This document shows, one piece after another, positions 50,583 through 59,224 of a DNA stretch of 64,000 nucleotides. The stretch comes from Halapricum desulfuricans (GTDB taxonomy: Archaea; Halobacteriota; Halobacteria; Halobacteriales; Haloarculaceae). Location: contig NZ_CP064787.1 of NCBI RefSeq assembly GCF_017094505.1, positions 186,001-250,000 on the forward strand, written 5' to 3'. The first letter of the stretch is position 1, and every line of letters starts with the position of its first letter. The notes below the pieces were generated by a model. That model saw only the letters and a list, made by a program, of their open reading frames with translations, was not told where the DNA came from and made no database searches. The position numbers and the translations under genes are program-made.

Positions 50583-51440
50583 TCAGGTCGAGTCAGCGGG
50601 TAGCGCGTCGATGTCGTCCCACGAGAGGCGCGTGCGAGCCCCGAGCGACTGGACGGCCAGCGCGCCGCAAGCGTTAGCGACTGCGAGTGCGTCCGCCGCC
50701 GAGCGGTGCCGGCGAGCCGCCAGGAACCCGCCGGCGAAGGCGTCGCCAGCACCGGCCGTATCGACGACGTCGACGTCGAAACCGGAGTGTGTCTCGACAC
50801 CGCCGTCGCGAAGCTGTGCCCCTCTTTCGCCCCGTTTGACCACGACGGCCTGTCCGGGCCTGCTCTCGCGTCCGATCGACTCGAATTCCCGTTCGGTGAC
50901 GAACAGCAGGTCGGTCCGTTCGAGCACCGGCTCGTACTCCCGATCGGCGACCCGTCGGCCCGGATCGAAGCTGACGGACACGTCGCGCTCGGCGGCCCGG
51001 CGAGCGAGTTCGAGCGCGGTGTCGGGCCGCTGGCTCGTCAGGTGGAGGCGTTCGACGCTCTCGAGCGTCTCCGCTACCGCCGAGCCGACACCGAACCGTT
51101 CGTTCGCACCCTCGTTGCCGAGCACGAGTACCTCGCCCGCCCGATCGACGATCAGGTACTTCGTCGTCGTCTCGGCCGTGACGGCTTCGAGCAGTCCAGT
51201 CTCGACGTCCAGATCCGTCAACTCCCGCCGGATCACCTGTCCGCGCTCGTCCCGGCCGACGCTCCCGAGCAGCGCCGTATCGACCTGCAGCTGTGCGAGG
51301 ACCGCCGCCGCGTTCGCCGCGCTGCCGCCGCCCGACTGGCGTCGGCCGGTGATCCGTGCCTCGTCGTCCGGTTGTGGCAGGCGATCGACCCGCAGGGAGA
51401 CGTCCCAGTTCGCGTGCCCGGCACAGAGGACGTCGGTCAC
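50583..51440 (-). CDS. PfkB-family sugar kinase, probably ribose-1-phosphate kinase
   Basis: A 285-residue ribokinase-fold enzyme from a GTG at 51440 that overlaps the isomerase stop (GTGA). PfkB signature 1 region is GGGSAANAAAVLAQLQVDTA and signature 2 is DVVDTAGAGDAFAGGFLAAR with the catalytic Asp. Because it is translationally coupled to ribose-1,5-bisphosphate isomerase, phosphorylation of ribose 1-phosphate to ribose 1,5-bisphosphate is the most likely reaction, as in the haloarchaeal pentose-bisphosphate route for nucleoside ribose. Other sugar substrates remain possible. Confidence 0.85.
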   Translation of the reverse strand: MTDVLCAGHANWDVSLRVDRLPQPDDEARITGRRQSGGGSAANAAAVLAQLQVDTALLGSVGRDERGQVIRRELTDLDVETGLLEAVTAETTTKYLIVDRAGEVLVLGNEGANERFGVGSAVAETLESVERLHLTSQRPDTALELARRAAERDVSVSFDPGRRVADREYEPVLERTDLLFVTEREFESIGRESRPGQAVVVKRGERGAQLRDGGVETHSGFDVDVVDTAGAGDAFAGGFLAARRHRSAADALAVANACGALAVQSLGARTRLSWDDIDALPADST

Positions 51441-52426
51441 TGTTCGTCGCCTCCAAGCCCCTGGCCCGGCCTCGACTCGGTCCAGGGGTCGGCGACCGCC
51501 TCGCCGAACAGCTCGCGCATCAGCGCCACGATGCTCTCGGGCGGGAACTGCCCGCGCTCGGTGACGATCGCGTCCACGTACCTCGGGGGCGTCACGTCGA
51601 ACGCCGGGTTCTCGACGTTGATGTCCCCGATCGCCTCCCGGTCTGGGCGGTCGATCACCTCCGACTCGTCGCGGGTTTCGATCTCGACGAGATTGCCGGT
51701 CATCGTGTCCGGGTCGAGCTTGATCGTCTGGGCCGCGACGACGATGGGCGTCCCCCGATCGCGGGCGTTGACCGCCAGCCCGGACGTGCCGATCTTGTTG
51801 ACGACGCCCCCGTCGGCGGCGATGGCGTCGGCTCCGACGAGGACGTGGTCGACGTCGTTGAGATACCGGCGGGCCGCTGAATCGACGATGAGAGTCACGT
51901 CCACGCCGAGCTCGACCAGCCGCTCGGCGGTCAGACGGCCCTGGTTTCGCGGGCGCGTCTCCTTGACGATCGCCGACAGCTCCTTGCCCTGCTCGCGTGC
52001 GGTCTCGACGCAGGCCAGCACGTCTGTCGAGTGACAGTGAGTCATGATCCGATCGCCGTCGCGCAGGCGGTTGGCTCCGACGCGTCCGAGGTCAGTCTGG
52101 GCACGATCGAGGCGCGTCCGGAACTCTTCGGCCCCGGCGACGGTATTCCGCCGGAGTGTCTCGACGCTGTCGCCGTCCATCCGCTGGAGCACGTACCGCA
52201 GCGCGTTCGGCAACGAGACGGCCGTCGGCCGTGTCTCCAGCAGACGCCGGGCCGCAGCCCGCAACTCCGATCGGAACGCCTGAGGGGTCTCCGCGTCGCT
52301 GTGCTCGGCCTGGCGTCGGAGCGCGTCGGCGGCCGCGTCGGCGATCGCCGCGGCCCCGCGGGTCTCCATCGCCGCGATGTCCGCCGCGATCCGCTCGACG
52401 CTCGCGTCGAGATCGTGAGTTCCCAT
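51437..52426 (-). CDS. Ribose-1,5-bisphosphate isomerase
   Basis: A 329-residue member of the eIF2B-like/MtnA superfamily. Visible blocks are DRIMTHCHSTDVLACVETA, AIVKETRPRNQGRLTAERLV, VDHVLVGADAIAADGGVVNK and IGTSGLAVNARDRGTPIVVA, with the R15P-isomerase Cys in THCHS and Asp in GADAI. It converts ribose 1,5-bisphosphate to ribulose 1,5-bisphosphate in nucleoside breakdown. It forms a coupled pair with the PfkB kinase. RuBisCO and phosphorylase genes are not in the window. Confidence 0.9.
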   Translation of the reverse strand: MGTHDLDASVERIAADIAAMETRGAAAIADAAADALRRQAEHSDAETPQAFRSELRAAARRLLETRPTAVSLPNALRYVLQRMDGDSVETLRRNTVAGAEEFRTRLDRAQTDLGRVGANRLRDGDRIMTHCHSTDVLACVETAREQGKELSAIVKETRPRNQGRLTAERLVELGVDVTLIVDSAARRYLNDVDHVLVGADAIAADGGVVNKIGTSGLAVNARDRGTPIVVAAQTIKLDPDTMTGNLVEIETRDESEVIDRPDREAIGDINVENPAFDVTPPRYVDAIVTERGQFPPESIVALMRELFGEAVADPWTESRPGQGLGGDEQ

Positions 52427-52505
52427 ACCACGGAACTACGTCGACGCCGGTCAAAAGATGGTGGGCCGAGGGGACCCGTTCGGATTCTATATAGCGATGA
52501 ATGGT

Positions 52506-53420
52506 TTATTCCGTGACGAACGCTCGAAGCGACTCGAAGGCGTCGTTCCGGATCGCTCGGCTGACGCCTTCGATATCAGTCCGTTCGGGCATCCGCCCGG
52601 GATACTTCCGCCGGAAGTAGCCCACGATGTTCTCGACGTCGCGCTCGAGGAGTTCGTCGCTGTTCTCGTGGTCGGTGGGCACGGCCTGGGGCCAGTCGAA
52701 GACCGTGACGCCGCCGCTAGCCACGAAGACGTTGTACTCGCTGATGTCGGCGTGGACGAACCCCTCGTGGTAGGCCGTCTGGATCTCCCGGAGGATCAAC
52801 TCCAGTAGCGGCCGGACTTGCTCGGGTTCCAGTCGCGCTTTCGAGAGTTCGACGCCGTCCATGCGTTCCATGACGACCGCGTGGCGGTTGTGGTCGATCG
52901 GCTGTGGGACGCTCACGTCGGGGTACAGCGTTTCCAGAGCGTCGTACTCTCGCTCGGCGGCCTTGCGCGCGGTGTACTGCCAGGAGACGTGCTCGCGATC
53001 GGCAGTGTACTCCCGTTCGCGCATCACCTCCCGGAAGTTGGTGTAGCCCTCGCGGTGGAACTTCAGCGCTAGCGGCCGGTAGGAGCGCGCCTCGTAGACA
53101 TCGCTCTCTTTGCCGACGCCCAGCGGCGAACCGACGCCGTCGATCGTCTCTCGCTGTGCGAACGTGTGCAGCGCAAGCGCGTCGTACCCCTCGAAAGTGA
53201 GCGTGTACCCCTCGTACTGGATCGTCTTTCGCTCGATCAGCTCGCGGTCCATGCAGCGGTCGAGCCGATACTCGACGTCTTCGGCCGTCAGCCGCGAGAA
53301 CTCCGGAATCTTCTCGCGCTGGACCCACTCCGAGAACCGCATCCCCTGCTCGATCCCCGAGAGGAGATAGAAGTCCTCGGGCTCGAGTTCCGCCATCACT
53401 GGCGCGACGTTCTGGACCAT
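52506..53420 (-). CDS. rio2: RIO2-type serine/threonine protein kinase
   Basis: A 304-residue kinase. The N-terminal winged helix (residues ~1-85; LEPEDFYLLSGIEQGMRFSE) identifies RIO2. The P-loop is GVGKESDVYEARSY, the catalytic loop GFVHADISEYNVFV and the metal-binding GGVTVFDWPQAV. It acts as an ATPase/kinase in late small-subunit ribosome maturation. ATG at 53420. A palindrome lies about 56-67 bp upstream. Confidence 0.94.
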   Translation of the reverse strand: MVQNVAPVMAELEPEDFYLLSGIEQGMRFSEWVQREKIPEFSRLTAEDVEYRLDRCMDRELIERKTIQYEGYTLTFEGYDALALHTFAQRETIDGVGSPLGVGKESDVYEARSYRPLALKFHREGYTNFREVMREREYTADREHVSWQYTARKAAEREYDALETLYPDVSVPQPIDHNRHAVVMERMDGVELSKARLEPEQVRPLLELILREIQTAYHEGFVHADISEYNVFVASGGVTVFDWPQAVPTDHENSDELLERDVENIVGYFRRKYPGRMPERTDIEGVSRAIRNDAFESLRAFVTE

Positions 53421-53475
53421 GTACCGGCTGTACTCGCTTGAGCGCTAAAAGGCCGACGTGTCCTGTGATAAAGCG

Positions 53476-53487
53476 TATAGCGCTATA
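53476..53487. promoter_or_regulatory. Palindrome TATAGCGCTATA upstream of rio2
   Basis: A perfect 12-bp palindrome in an A/T-rich patch 56 bp before the rio2 start on the minus strand. A TATA-like element CTTTATCA lies between it and the gene. It may be an operator or promoter element. Confidence 0.35.
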
Positions 53488-53715
53488 TTGAATCGTCCTC
53501 CGTTCAGTTGCGAATACCCCGCTAAACGTTCACGGATTCACCCAGTTCACACGGTCTACCTCGGAATCTCATCCTAATCTACCCGCCGAAACCTATCAGA
53601 AAAATCGACTACCGGCGAGGAACTGAGAAATCACCCGAAAAATAGCTGCGCTGTCTACTGATGGGTCTCCTGAAACGGAATACTCGAGATTGAGATGATA
53701 GCTCAAATTATGCAA

Positions 53716-53760
53716 ATCGTGTTCAGACATATCGTGTTCAGACATATCGTATTCAGCCGT
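53716..53760. repeat. Three tandem 15-bp repeats before the ATPase gene
   Basis: ATCGTGTTCAGACAT occurs at 53716-53730 and 53731-53745, then a diverged unit ATCGTATTCAGCCGT at 53746-53760. The array ends three bases before the TATA-like box of the ATPase gene (ATATTTAT near 53763-53770). The rest of 53421-53715 is A/T-richer than the neighbourhood and shows no clear gene. A short minus-strand frame crosses the array (MSEHDMSEHD...) but is weakly supported. Confidence 0.7.
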
Positions 53761-53797
53761 CGGAATATTTATGAATTCGGAGATCGGATACCCGTGC

Positions 53798-55192
53798 ATG
53801 CCACCCTCGTTCGTCAACCGTTCGGAAGAGCTGTCGCGGATTCAGCGGGCTTACGAGAGCGAGTCCGCTGAGTTCATCGTCGTCCTGGGACGTCGGCGGA
53901 TTGGAAAGTCGGCGCTTGTCCGCGAATCAATCCCCGACGAGAATTCTGTCTACTACCAAGCCACACGGGATACTGCCGCGGTTCAGATCTCTGACTTCAT
54001 CCGGGAAGCCCAGGGGACGTATCCAGGAATTGAGCGGATTCGGGAGGACTGGGAAGCACTGCTCGGGTATCTCGGCGAGCAGAACGCCACGGTCATCATC
54101 GACGAGTGGCCGTTCCTCGTTGAGGCGGATAGTAGCGTTCCGACGAAATTCCAGCGCGTGTGGGACACGGAACTCGAAGAGACGGAGATGACGCTTGTCT
54201 TAGTCGGGTCGGCAATCAGCATCATGACGAACAAAATCACGGAGCAGGATGCCCCGCTGTACAACCGGGACACGGTTCGATTGGATCTCGCACCGCTCTC
54301 GCTCGGTGATGCAGCCCCGTACTACCCTGCCACGACGGACGACCCAATTGGGGTTCTCGAAAGCTGGAGTATCTTTGGCGGGACACCATTCTATCTCCAG
54401 CTCATTTCGCCGGACGAGTCGCTTGCGACGAACGTAAACCGGCATATTATCAGCCAGCACGGCCGCCTGCACGGTGAGCCGGAGACCATTCTTCAGACTG
54501 AGAGTGTGCGGAAACCGGAGCGATACATGAGTATTCTCCGGGCGCTCGCTGATGGAAACCGCGAAACGGGCGAGATCGGCGACTACGCTGGGTTCGATGA
54601 CTCGCGTGGGGTGTGGCGGTACGCTGAACGACTGAAACAACTCCGGGTGATCGAAGAAGACCAACCGGTTACAGAGGAGACGTCGAGCCCGAAGCGATAT
54701 CGGATTCAGGAACCGTTGTTCCGGTTTTGGTTCCGCTTCCTCTACGGGAAGAACCCGCAGCACATCACTGCTGACGATCCGTTCACGGAGCAGATTCGCC
54801 CGGACTTTCCGGCCTACGTTGGCCGCGTCTTCGAGGGAGTGTGCCGTGACGCGCTCCCGGTGCTGTTCCCGGAGGCGTCGTTCAGTCGGATCGGTGGGTG
54901 GTGGGACTCGGAGGGCGAACTGGATGTCGTTGGGCTCGATTACACTGGGCGCATCATCGGTGGTGAGTCAAAGTTCACCACGAGTCCGATGCATCCGGGA
55001 CACCTGGACGATGTCGAAACCAGAATGGAACGTATTGAGTGGACAGCACCGAACGAGTCGGAAGCAGCCCGACAGTACTGTCTGTTTAGTCGGTCTGGAT
55101 TCACCGATGCACTGCAAGAAACCGCGCAAACCCGAGACGACGTGCATCTGTTTTCGGTAGCGGACGTTGTGACTGCTCTCACAGACTCATAG
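53798..55192 (+). CDS. Archaeal ATPase with DUF234-type C-terminal nuclease-like domain
   Basis: A 464-residue protein from the ATG at 53798 (MPPSFVNRSEELSRIQRAYE); an upstream ATG at 53771 would lie on the TATA box. Walker A is VVLGRRRIGKSALVRESI (residues ~31-40), Walker B VIIDEWPFLVEA and a sensor region LVLVGSAISIM. A winged helix is near 245-300. The C-terminal DUF234 region has FWFRFLYGKNPQHIT and a PD-(D/E)xK-like motif GELDVVGLDY with GESKF. Family functions are unknown, often linked to mobile or defence contexts. Codon use is A/T-richer than neighbours, suggesting transfer. Confidence 0.88.
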   Translation: MPPSFVNRSEELSRIQRAYESESAEFIVVLGRRRIGKSALVRESIPDENSVYYQATRDTAAVQISDFIREAQGTYPGIERIREDWEALLGYLGEQNATVIIDEWPFLVEADSSVPTKFQRVWDTELEETEMTLVLVGSAISIMTNKITEQDAPLYNRDTVRLDLAPLSLGDAAPYYPATTDDPIGVLESWSIFGGTPFYLQLISPDESLATNVNRHIISQHGRLHGEPETILQTESVRKPERYMSILRALADGNRETGEIGDYAGFDDSRGVWRYAERLKQLRVIEEDQPVTEETSSPKRYRIQEPLFRFWFRFLYGKNPQHITADDPFTEQIRPDFPAYVGRVFEGVCRDALPVLFPEASFSRIGGWWDSEGELDVVGLDYTGRIIGGESKFTTSPMHPGHLDDVETRMERIEWTAPNESEAARQYCLFSRSGFTDALQETAQTRDDVHLFSVADVVTALTDS

Positions 55193-55305
55193 CAGGTTAT
55201 TTCTCCGAGAGCTACTGCGGACGTATCCCGTGAACGTTTCGTGTCGTTCGCAACTCGACGTCCTCCGGCCCGATAACCTCAACTGTCCGCAGTCGAACGG
55301 CCCGT

Positions 55306-55845
55306 ATGGAGCGAGCACCGGGCGGTTCTCCGGTCGGCGTGGACGATCCATACGCACACGTCCGGCGGTGCGATCACGTCACCGACGAGGGGAAGTGCCG
55401 GTGGGCAGTCGAACAGAGACACCGCGACCCGGAGTTCGCCGACGCCCGGAGCGTCGAAGAGTTCCGATGTCCCGCCGCCGACCCGGACGGCGACTGGGCA
55501 TGGGCTGACTGCCCTCACTTCCGTTCGACCACTGCGGGTACGGAGTGCATTCGCTGCGGGCTCGAGGAACGGCGACTCGCACACGAGGACGTCCGTCCGC
55601 TGCTTGAGGAGCATCACCTCTCGTATGCCGATGGATCGGCGCGGGGGAAGAGACAACTGGACCACGAGATCACCGTCTCGCTCTGCCGGTGGTGTCACGC
55701 GAAGGTCCACAATTCCTGGGCACGGATCGACGACGACGCCAGTCCCGATCCGGACGCCGTCGCCGAGGCCGAGACGCGCAAGGGCAGAGAACTCGACGAG
55801 CTGTCCTTCGAATCCGCGTCAGAACGGTTCGGGGACCGCGATTGA
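55306..55845 (+). CDS. HNH-like zinc protein (DUF7097-like)
   Basis: A 179-residue protein with several Cys/His pairs: YAHVRRCDHVTDEGKCRWAV, FRCPAADPDGDWAWADCPHF and TECIRCGLEERRLAHEDVRP. An HNH-type motif follows (LLEEHHLSYADG, then DHEITVSLCRWCHAKVHNSW). The pattern suits an HNH endonuclease fold with an extra zinc site. I recall a haloarchaeal family DUF7097 of this kind. Nuclease activity is possible but not shown. It follows the transferred ATPase gene by 113 bp on the same strand. Confidence 0.75.
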   Translation: MERAPGGSPVGVDDPYAHVRRCDHVTDEGKCRWAVEQRHRDPEFADARSVEEFRCPAADPDGDWAWADCPHFRSTTAGTECIRCGLEERRLAHEDVRPLLEEHHLSYADGSARGKRQLDHEITVSLCRWCHAKVHNSWARIDDDASPDPDAVAEAETRKGRELDELSFESASERFGDRD

Positions 55846-55880
55846 CGGGCCCACCCGGAGACACCGACTGACGACACCAG

Positions 55881-56411
55881 TCACAGATACCGACTGACGA
55901 TGCTGGCGACGCGGTTGCGCAGTCCGGCCTCGCCCTCGACGGCGCCGTCCGCGCTGACGACGTACTCGGTGTCGTACTTCTCGACGTGGAGTTCGGCCGC
56001 GTCCTCCTCGAGCGTGACCGCGAAGTCGTTCTCCTCGAGGCGATCGCGGATGACCTCGAACTCCTCGGGGACCTCGACCGTGTCCGACTCGTCAGTATCA
56101 GCCGCGTCGGCCTCGAGTCGGCCCTCGGGAAACCCGTAGACCGGAACGTCGCGCTCTCGAACGCCGTCGCGCAACTCCCCGGGCGACACCGCCTCCCAGT
56201 CCGGCCAGTCCGATTCGAGCGAGTCGAGAAAACTGATCAACACGAGCTGCTCGTCGTCCGAGTAGTCGGGGTTCGACTCCGCTGTCGTGTAGGTCTCGCC
56301 GTCGACTTCGTACTCCCAGTCGGCGACTGTCATGTCCTCGGGCCTGTCGACGACGACGGCCTCGTCCGGATCGCCGTCTTCACGATCGAGCACCCGCGTC
56401 CCTACGTTCAT
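55881..56411 (-). CDS. Acidic haloarchaeal protein, unknown function
   Basis: A 176-residue, highly acidic soluble protein starting MNVGTRVLDREDGDPDEAVV. The first ~50 residues look beta-rich (WEYEVDGETYTTAES) and the C-terminal ~65 alpha/beta (FEVIRDRLEENDFAVTLEED, YVVSADGAVEGEAGLRNRVA). No motif I can name. Convergent with the HNH-like gene and divergent from the GMP synthase subunit gene. Confidence 0.7.
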   Translation of the reverse strand: MNVGTRVLDREDGDPDEAVVVDRPEDMTVADWEYEVDGETYTTAESNPDYSDDEQLVLISFLDSLESDWPDWEAVSPGELRDGVRERDVPVYGFPEGRLEADAADTDESDTVEVPEEFEVIRDRLEENDFAVTLEEDAAELHVEKYDTEYVVSADGAVEGEAGLRNRVASIVSRYL

Positions 56412-56499
56412 CGTCCTCCTCTCGGTGTCACACGCACTTTGTCTTTTCCGTCGGCCGCTTTCCGCGAGTATTTACCGCCCAGCCGTCTATCCGCTTTCA

Positions 56500-57048
56500 A
56501 TGACCCGAATCGACGTCGTGGACAACCACGGCCAGTTCACCCACCTCGAACAGCGCGCGCTCCGTGACATGGGCGTCGACGTCGAGCTGATCGACAACAC
56601 GACGCCACCCGAAGAGATCGACGCCGACGGACTCGTCCTCTCCGGCGGTCCGGATATCGACCGCGTCGGCAACTCCCGGGCGTACCTCGATCTGGACGTT
56701 CCCGTCCTCGGGATCTGCCTTGGGATGCAACTCATCGCCGACGAACGCGGCGGCACGGTCGGGGAAGGCGAGTACGGCGGCTACGCCGACGTGACCGTCG
56801 AGATCGACGACGAGACCGATCCGCTCGTGGGATCGCTCGCACCCGAAACGCGGGTGTGGGCCAGCCACGCCGACGAGGTCACGTCGGTACCGGAGGGCTT
56901 CGTCCGGACGGCCCACAGCGACGTCTGCGGCGTCGAGGCCATGTCCAACACCGACGAGGACCTCTACGGCGTCCAGTGGCACCCCGAGGTCGCTCACACC
57001 GAAGAGGGTGAGGAAGTCTTCGAGAACTTCCGAGACATCTGCGAGTGA
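56500..57048 (+). CDS. guaA: GMP synthase glutaminase subunit
   Basis: A 182-residue class I glutamine amidotransferase. Nucleophile Cys73 is in VPVLGICLGMQLIADE, the His/Glu pair in GVQWHPEVAHTEEGEEVFEN, and the oxyanion region in GLVLSGGPDIDRVG. In archaea GMP synthase is split, and this is the glutaminase half (subunit A) that feeds ammonia to the separate ATP-pyrophosphatase half, not in this window. ATG at 56500 begins MTRIDVVDNHGQFTHLEQRA. Confidence 0.94.
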   Translation: MTRIDVVDNHGQFTHLEQRALRDMGVDVELIDNTTPPEEIDADGLVLSGGPDIDRVGNSRAYLDLDVPVLGICLGMQLIADERGGTVGEGEYGGYADVTVEIDDETDPLVGSLAPETRVWASHADEVTSVPEGFVRTAHSDVCGVEAMSNTDEDLYGVQWHPEVAHTEEGEEVFENFRDICE

Positions 57049-57140
57049 GTCGTGTCTCCTTTGTAAGGGATTGCCGACCGTTTCCGCCGCTGCGACTCGA
57101 ACGCATGCTTTATCCTGTCGGCCGTCGGGGGTTGCGATAG

Positions 57141-58997
57141 ATGACGGCGACGCAGGGGAACCTTGCGGCGCTATCGCGGTTCGTCTTCCGGACGCCGCGG
57201 TGGTACACGACCTTGGCCTTTGCACTGCTGATCGCGGCCGTGAGCGGCGTCGCGGCCTTCGATTCGGCGTTCGTGCTCGACGACGCCTGGCAGGGCGTGT
57301 TCTTCGTCGGCCTGCCGACCGTGGCCGCGAGCCTGCTGACTGCGCCGCTCGACCGGCGACTCGGCGGCCGACTCACGCACAACCACTCCTCGCTGCTGGC
57401 GCTGATCAGCGAACTGCTGGTCATCGGGATCCTGACCGCCGCGGCCGTCGTGGCGCTGGTGACCCCGCTGGGCCAGCCGTTCGTCTTCGACGCGCTGTTG
57501 CTGGCGCTGGCCGCGATCTTCGCCGTCCGGTTGCTGGTCGTGCTCGCCGTCTCCCGCCACCGGCTCGCGATCGCCGCGCTCCCGGCCGGTCTCCAGACCG
57601 CCGCCGCTGCGGTGCTGCTGGTCGTCTACACCGGCACCCTTCGGTTCGTCGGGGACAGCGGTCCGCTCGTCGATCGGCTGTTCTCGCGCGCGAACCACGC
57701 CGATCTCCCGGTCGTCTTCCGTCCGCAGGATCTGCTCGTACTGGCGGTGATGTGTCTCGTCTATGCCGGTGCAGTCTGGCTGTTCTTGCTCGTGATCGAC
57801 CGGCCCTGGCGGCGCAGTCTCGGCGTCAGCGCGCTGGAGTTCGTCGGCGGGTTCATGAGCCACCTCGCGGAGGGCTCGCGCGAGCTCGAGACATTCTTCG
57901 AGGAGATCGGCGAAACCGCCGTCGTTCCCGTCTCGGTGCTCTCGTTTCGCCGCCCGTCCGACGGCGAAGAGAAGGCCCGGTTCGTGCTGCCGATGATCCA
58001 CCCCGGACCGATGGGCGACATCGGCGGCGGCAACCTCCCGGTTCGGATCGACGAGCACGCCGACGGGCTCGCGTTCCCGCCACACGCCACCGCCGGACAC
58101 GACTTCAACCTCGTCACCGAACGCGAGGTCGAGACGCTCGTCGACGCCGCCGAACGCGCCCACGGTCAGATCGAGTACGCCGCCACGGCCACCCCCGGCT
58201 CGCGCGTCGAGACCGGCGAAGCGACGCTGACGGGTCACGCCTTCGACAGTTCGGCCTTCGCGGCGGCGACGTTCGCGCCGGGCTACGCCGACGACGTCGA
58301 GTTCGGCGTCGGCCTCTCGGCGGTCGCCGCGGCCCGCGACGGCGAGTTCGAGGACGTCATGCTCGCGGACGCCCACAACTGCAACGACGGACTGACCGGT
58401 CCCGATCTGGGGCACGTCGTCCCCGGGAGCAGGCGAGCGTTCGACCTGATCGACGGCACCGAGAGACTCGCCGATCGACTGGCCGAGACGCCTCAGTCCA
58501 CCCTCGAACTCGGGACGGCGCGCGATCCGACGCCCTGGGACGCCGAAGACGGGATCGGCTCGCTCGGGATCCGGGCGGCGCTGTTGGGGGTCGAGGACCA
58601 CACGACCGCCTACGTGCTGATCGACGGCAACAACATGGTCCCCGGCCTGCGCGAACGGATCATCGAAGCCGTCGACGGTCCGGACCTGCTTGAGGTTCTC
58701 ACTACGGACACCCACGCGGTCAACACGATCGAGGCCGAGAACCCCGTCGGCGGCTCGATTCCCGAGGACGAATTGGTGGCGCTGATCGACGACCTCCTCG
58801 CGCAGGCCCGCGCGGACCTCGAACCCGTCGAGGCCGGGATGGCCACCGAACGGGCCGAAGTCACGGTCTTCGGCAACGACCGCACGGAGATGCTTGCAAG
58901 CACTGCCAACGCCGTCGTCTCGCTCGGCGCGCCGCTGGCCGGCGCGTTCATCGCGGCCGTCCTCGCGATCAGCGTCCTGCTGTTCTTCCTGACGTGA
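57141..58997 (+). CDS. DUF2070 family membrane protein
   Basis: A 618-residue protein. The N-terminal ~235 residues hold about six membrane helices (VAASLLTAPLDRRLGGRLTH loop, LLALISELLVIGILTAAAVV). A large cytoplasmic domain follows with conserved blocks VLPMIHPGPMGDIGGGNLPV, TAGHDFNLVTEREVE, LADAHNCNDG and VLIDGNNMVPGLRERIIEAV. A C-terminal helix pair ends GAFIAAVLAISVLLFFL. The metal-ligand-like His/Asp in HPGP, HDFN and DAHN suggest an enzyme; function is unknown. It ends 36 bp before tRNA-Ser, which is transcribed toward it. Confidence 0.9.
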   Translation: MTATQGNLAALSRFVFRTPRWYTTLAFALLIAAVSGVAAFDSAFVLDDAWQGVFFVGLPTVAASLLTAPLDRRLGGRLTHNHSSLLALISELLVIGILTAAAVVALVTPLGQPFVFDALLLALAAIFAVRLLVVLAVSRHRLAIAALPAGLQTAAAAVLLVVYTGTLRFVGDSGPLVDRLFSRANHADLPVVFRPQDLLVLAVMCLVYAGAVWLFLLVIDRPWRRSLGVSALEFVGGFMSHLAEGSRELETFFEEIGETAVVPVSVLSFRRPSDGEEKARFVLPMIHPGPMGDIGGGNLPVRIDEHADGLAFPPHATAGHDFNLVTEREVETLVDAAERAHGQIEYAATATPGSRVETGEATLTGHAFDSSAFAAATFAPGYADDVEFGVGLSAVAAARDGEFEDVMLADAHNCNDGLTGPDLGHVVPGSRRAFDLIDGTERLADRLAETPQSTLELGTARDPTPWDAEDGIGSLGIRAALLGVEDHTTAYVLIDGNNMVPGLRERIIEAVDGPDLLEVLTTDTHAVNTIEAENPVGGSIPEDELVALIDDLLAQARADLEPVEAGMATERAEVTVFGNDRTEMLASTANAVVSLGAPLAGAFIAAVLAISVLLFFLT

Positions 58998-59008
58998 CGC
59001 AGCTGACA

Positions 59009-59032
59009 CCGAAAAACGAATTTAAAATAAAA
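59009..59032 (-). terminator. T-rich terminator after tRNA-Ser
   Basis: On the minus strand the sequence right after the tRNA reads GTTTTATTTTAAATTCG and continues into TTTTT. Two T-runs without a stem match the archaeal T-tract terminator type. Confidence 0.6.
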
Positions 59033-59117
59033 CGCCGAGGGAGAGATTTGAACTCTCGAGTCCTCTCGGACACCTGCTCTCGAGGCAGGCGCCTTGGCCG
59101 GGCTAGGCTACCTCGGC
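59033..59117 (-). tRNA. tRNA-Ser (anticodon CGA)
   Basis: An 85-nt cloverleaf with a long variable arm. Acceptor GCCGAGG pairs with CCTCGGC, discriminator G. Anticodon stem CCTGC/GCAGG holds loop CTCGAGA (anticodon CGA, reads UCG). The variable arm GTCCGAGAGGAC has a 4-bp stem. T arm is GAGAGTTCAAATCTCTC. CCA is not encoded. Confidence 0.97.
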
Positions 59118-59224
59118 TCATCGTCCCGTACCCGCGAGGGACTTGTATCGGTTTCGATCCGCGCCCGGGCTGGCAACGGCTCGCATTCGACATGCTGAAG
59201 GGACGGGGCCGAAACACCGGGCGT

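Noticed and set aside
53716-53760. CRISPR array
   Set aside because: The units are contiguous 15-bp tandem repeats with no spacers, and no cas genes are present.
57171-59009. A 612-codon open frame on the minus strand opposite the DUF2070 gene
   Set aside because: Long antisense frames are expected in GC-rich haloarchaeal genes. The translation is low complexity (Arg/Gly/Asp/Val) without motifs, while the plus frame has clear family blocks.
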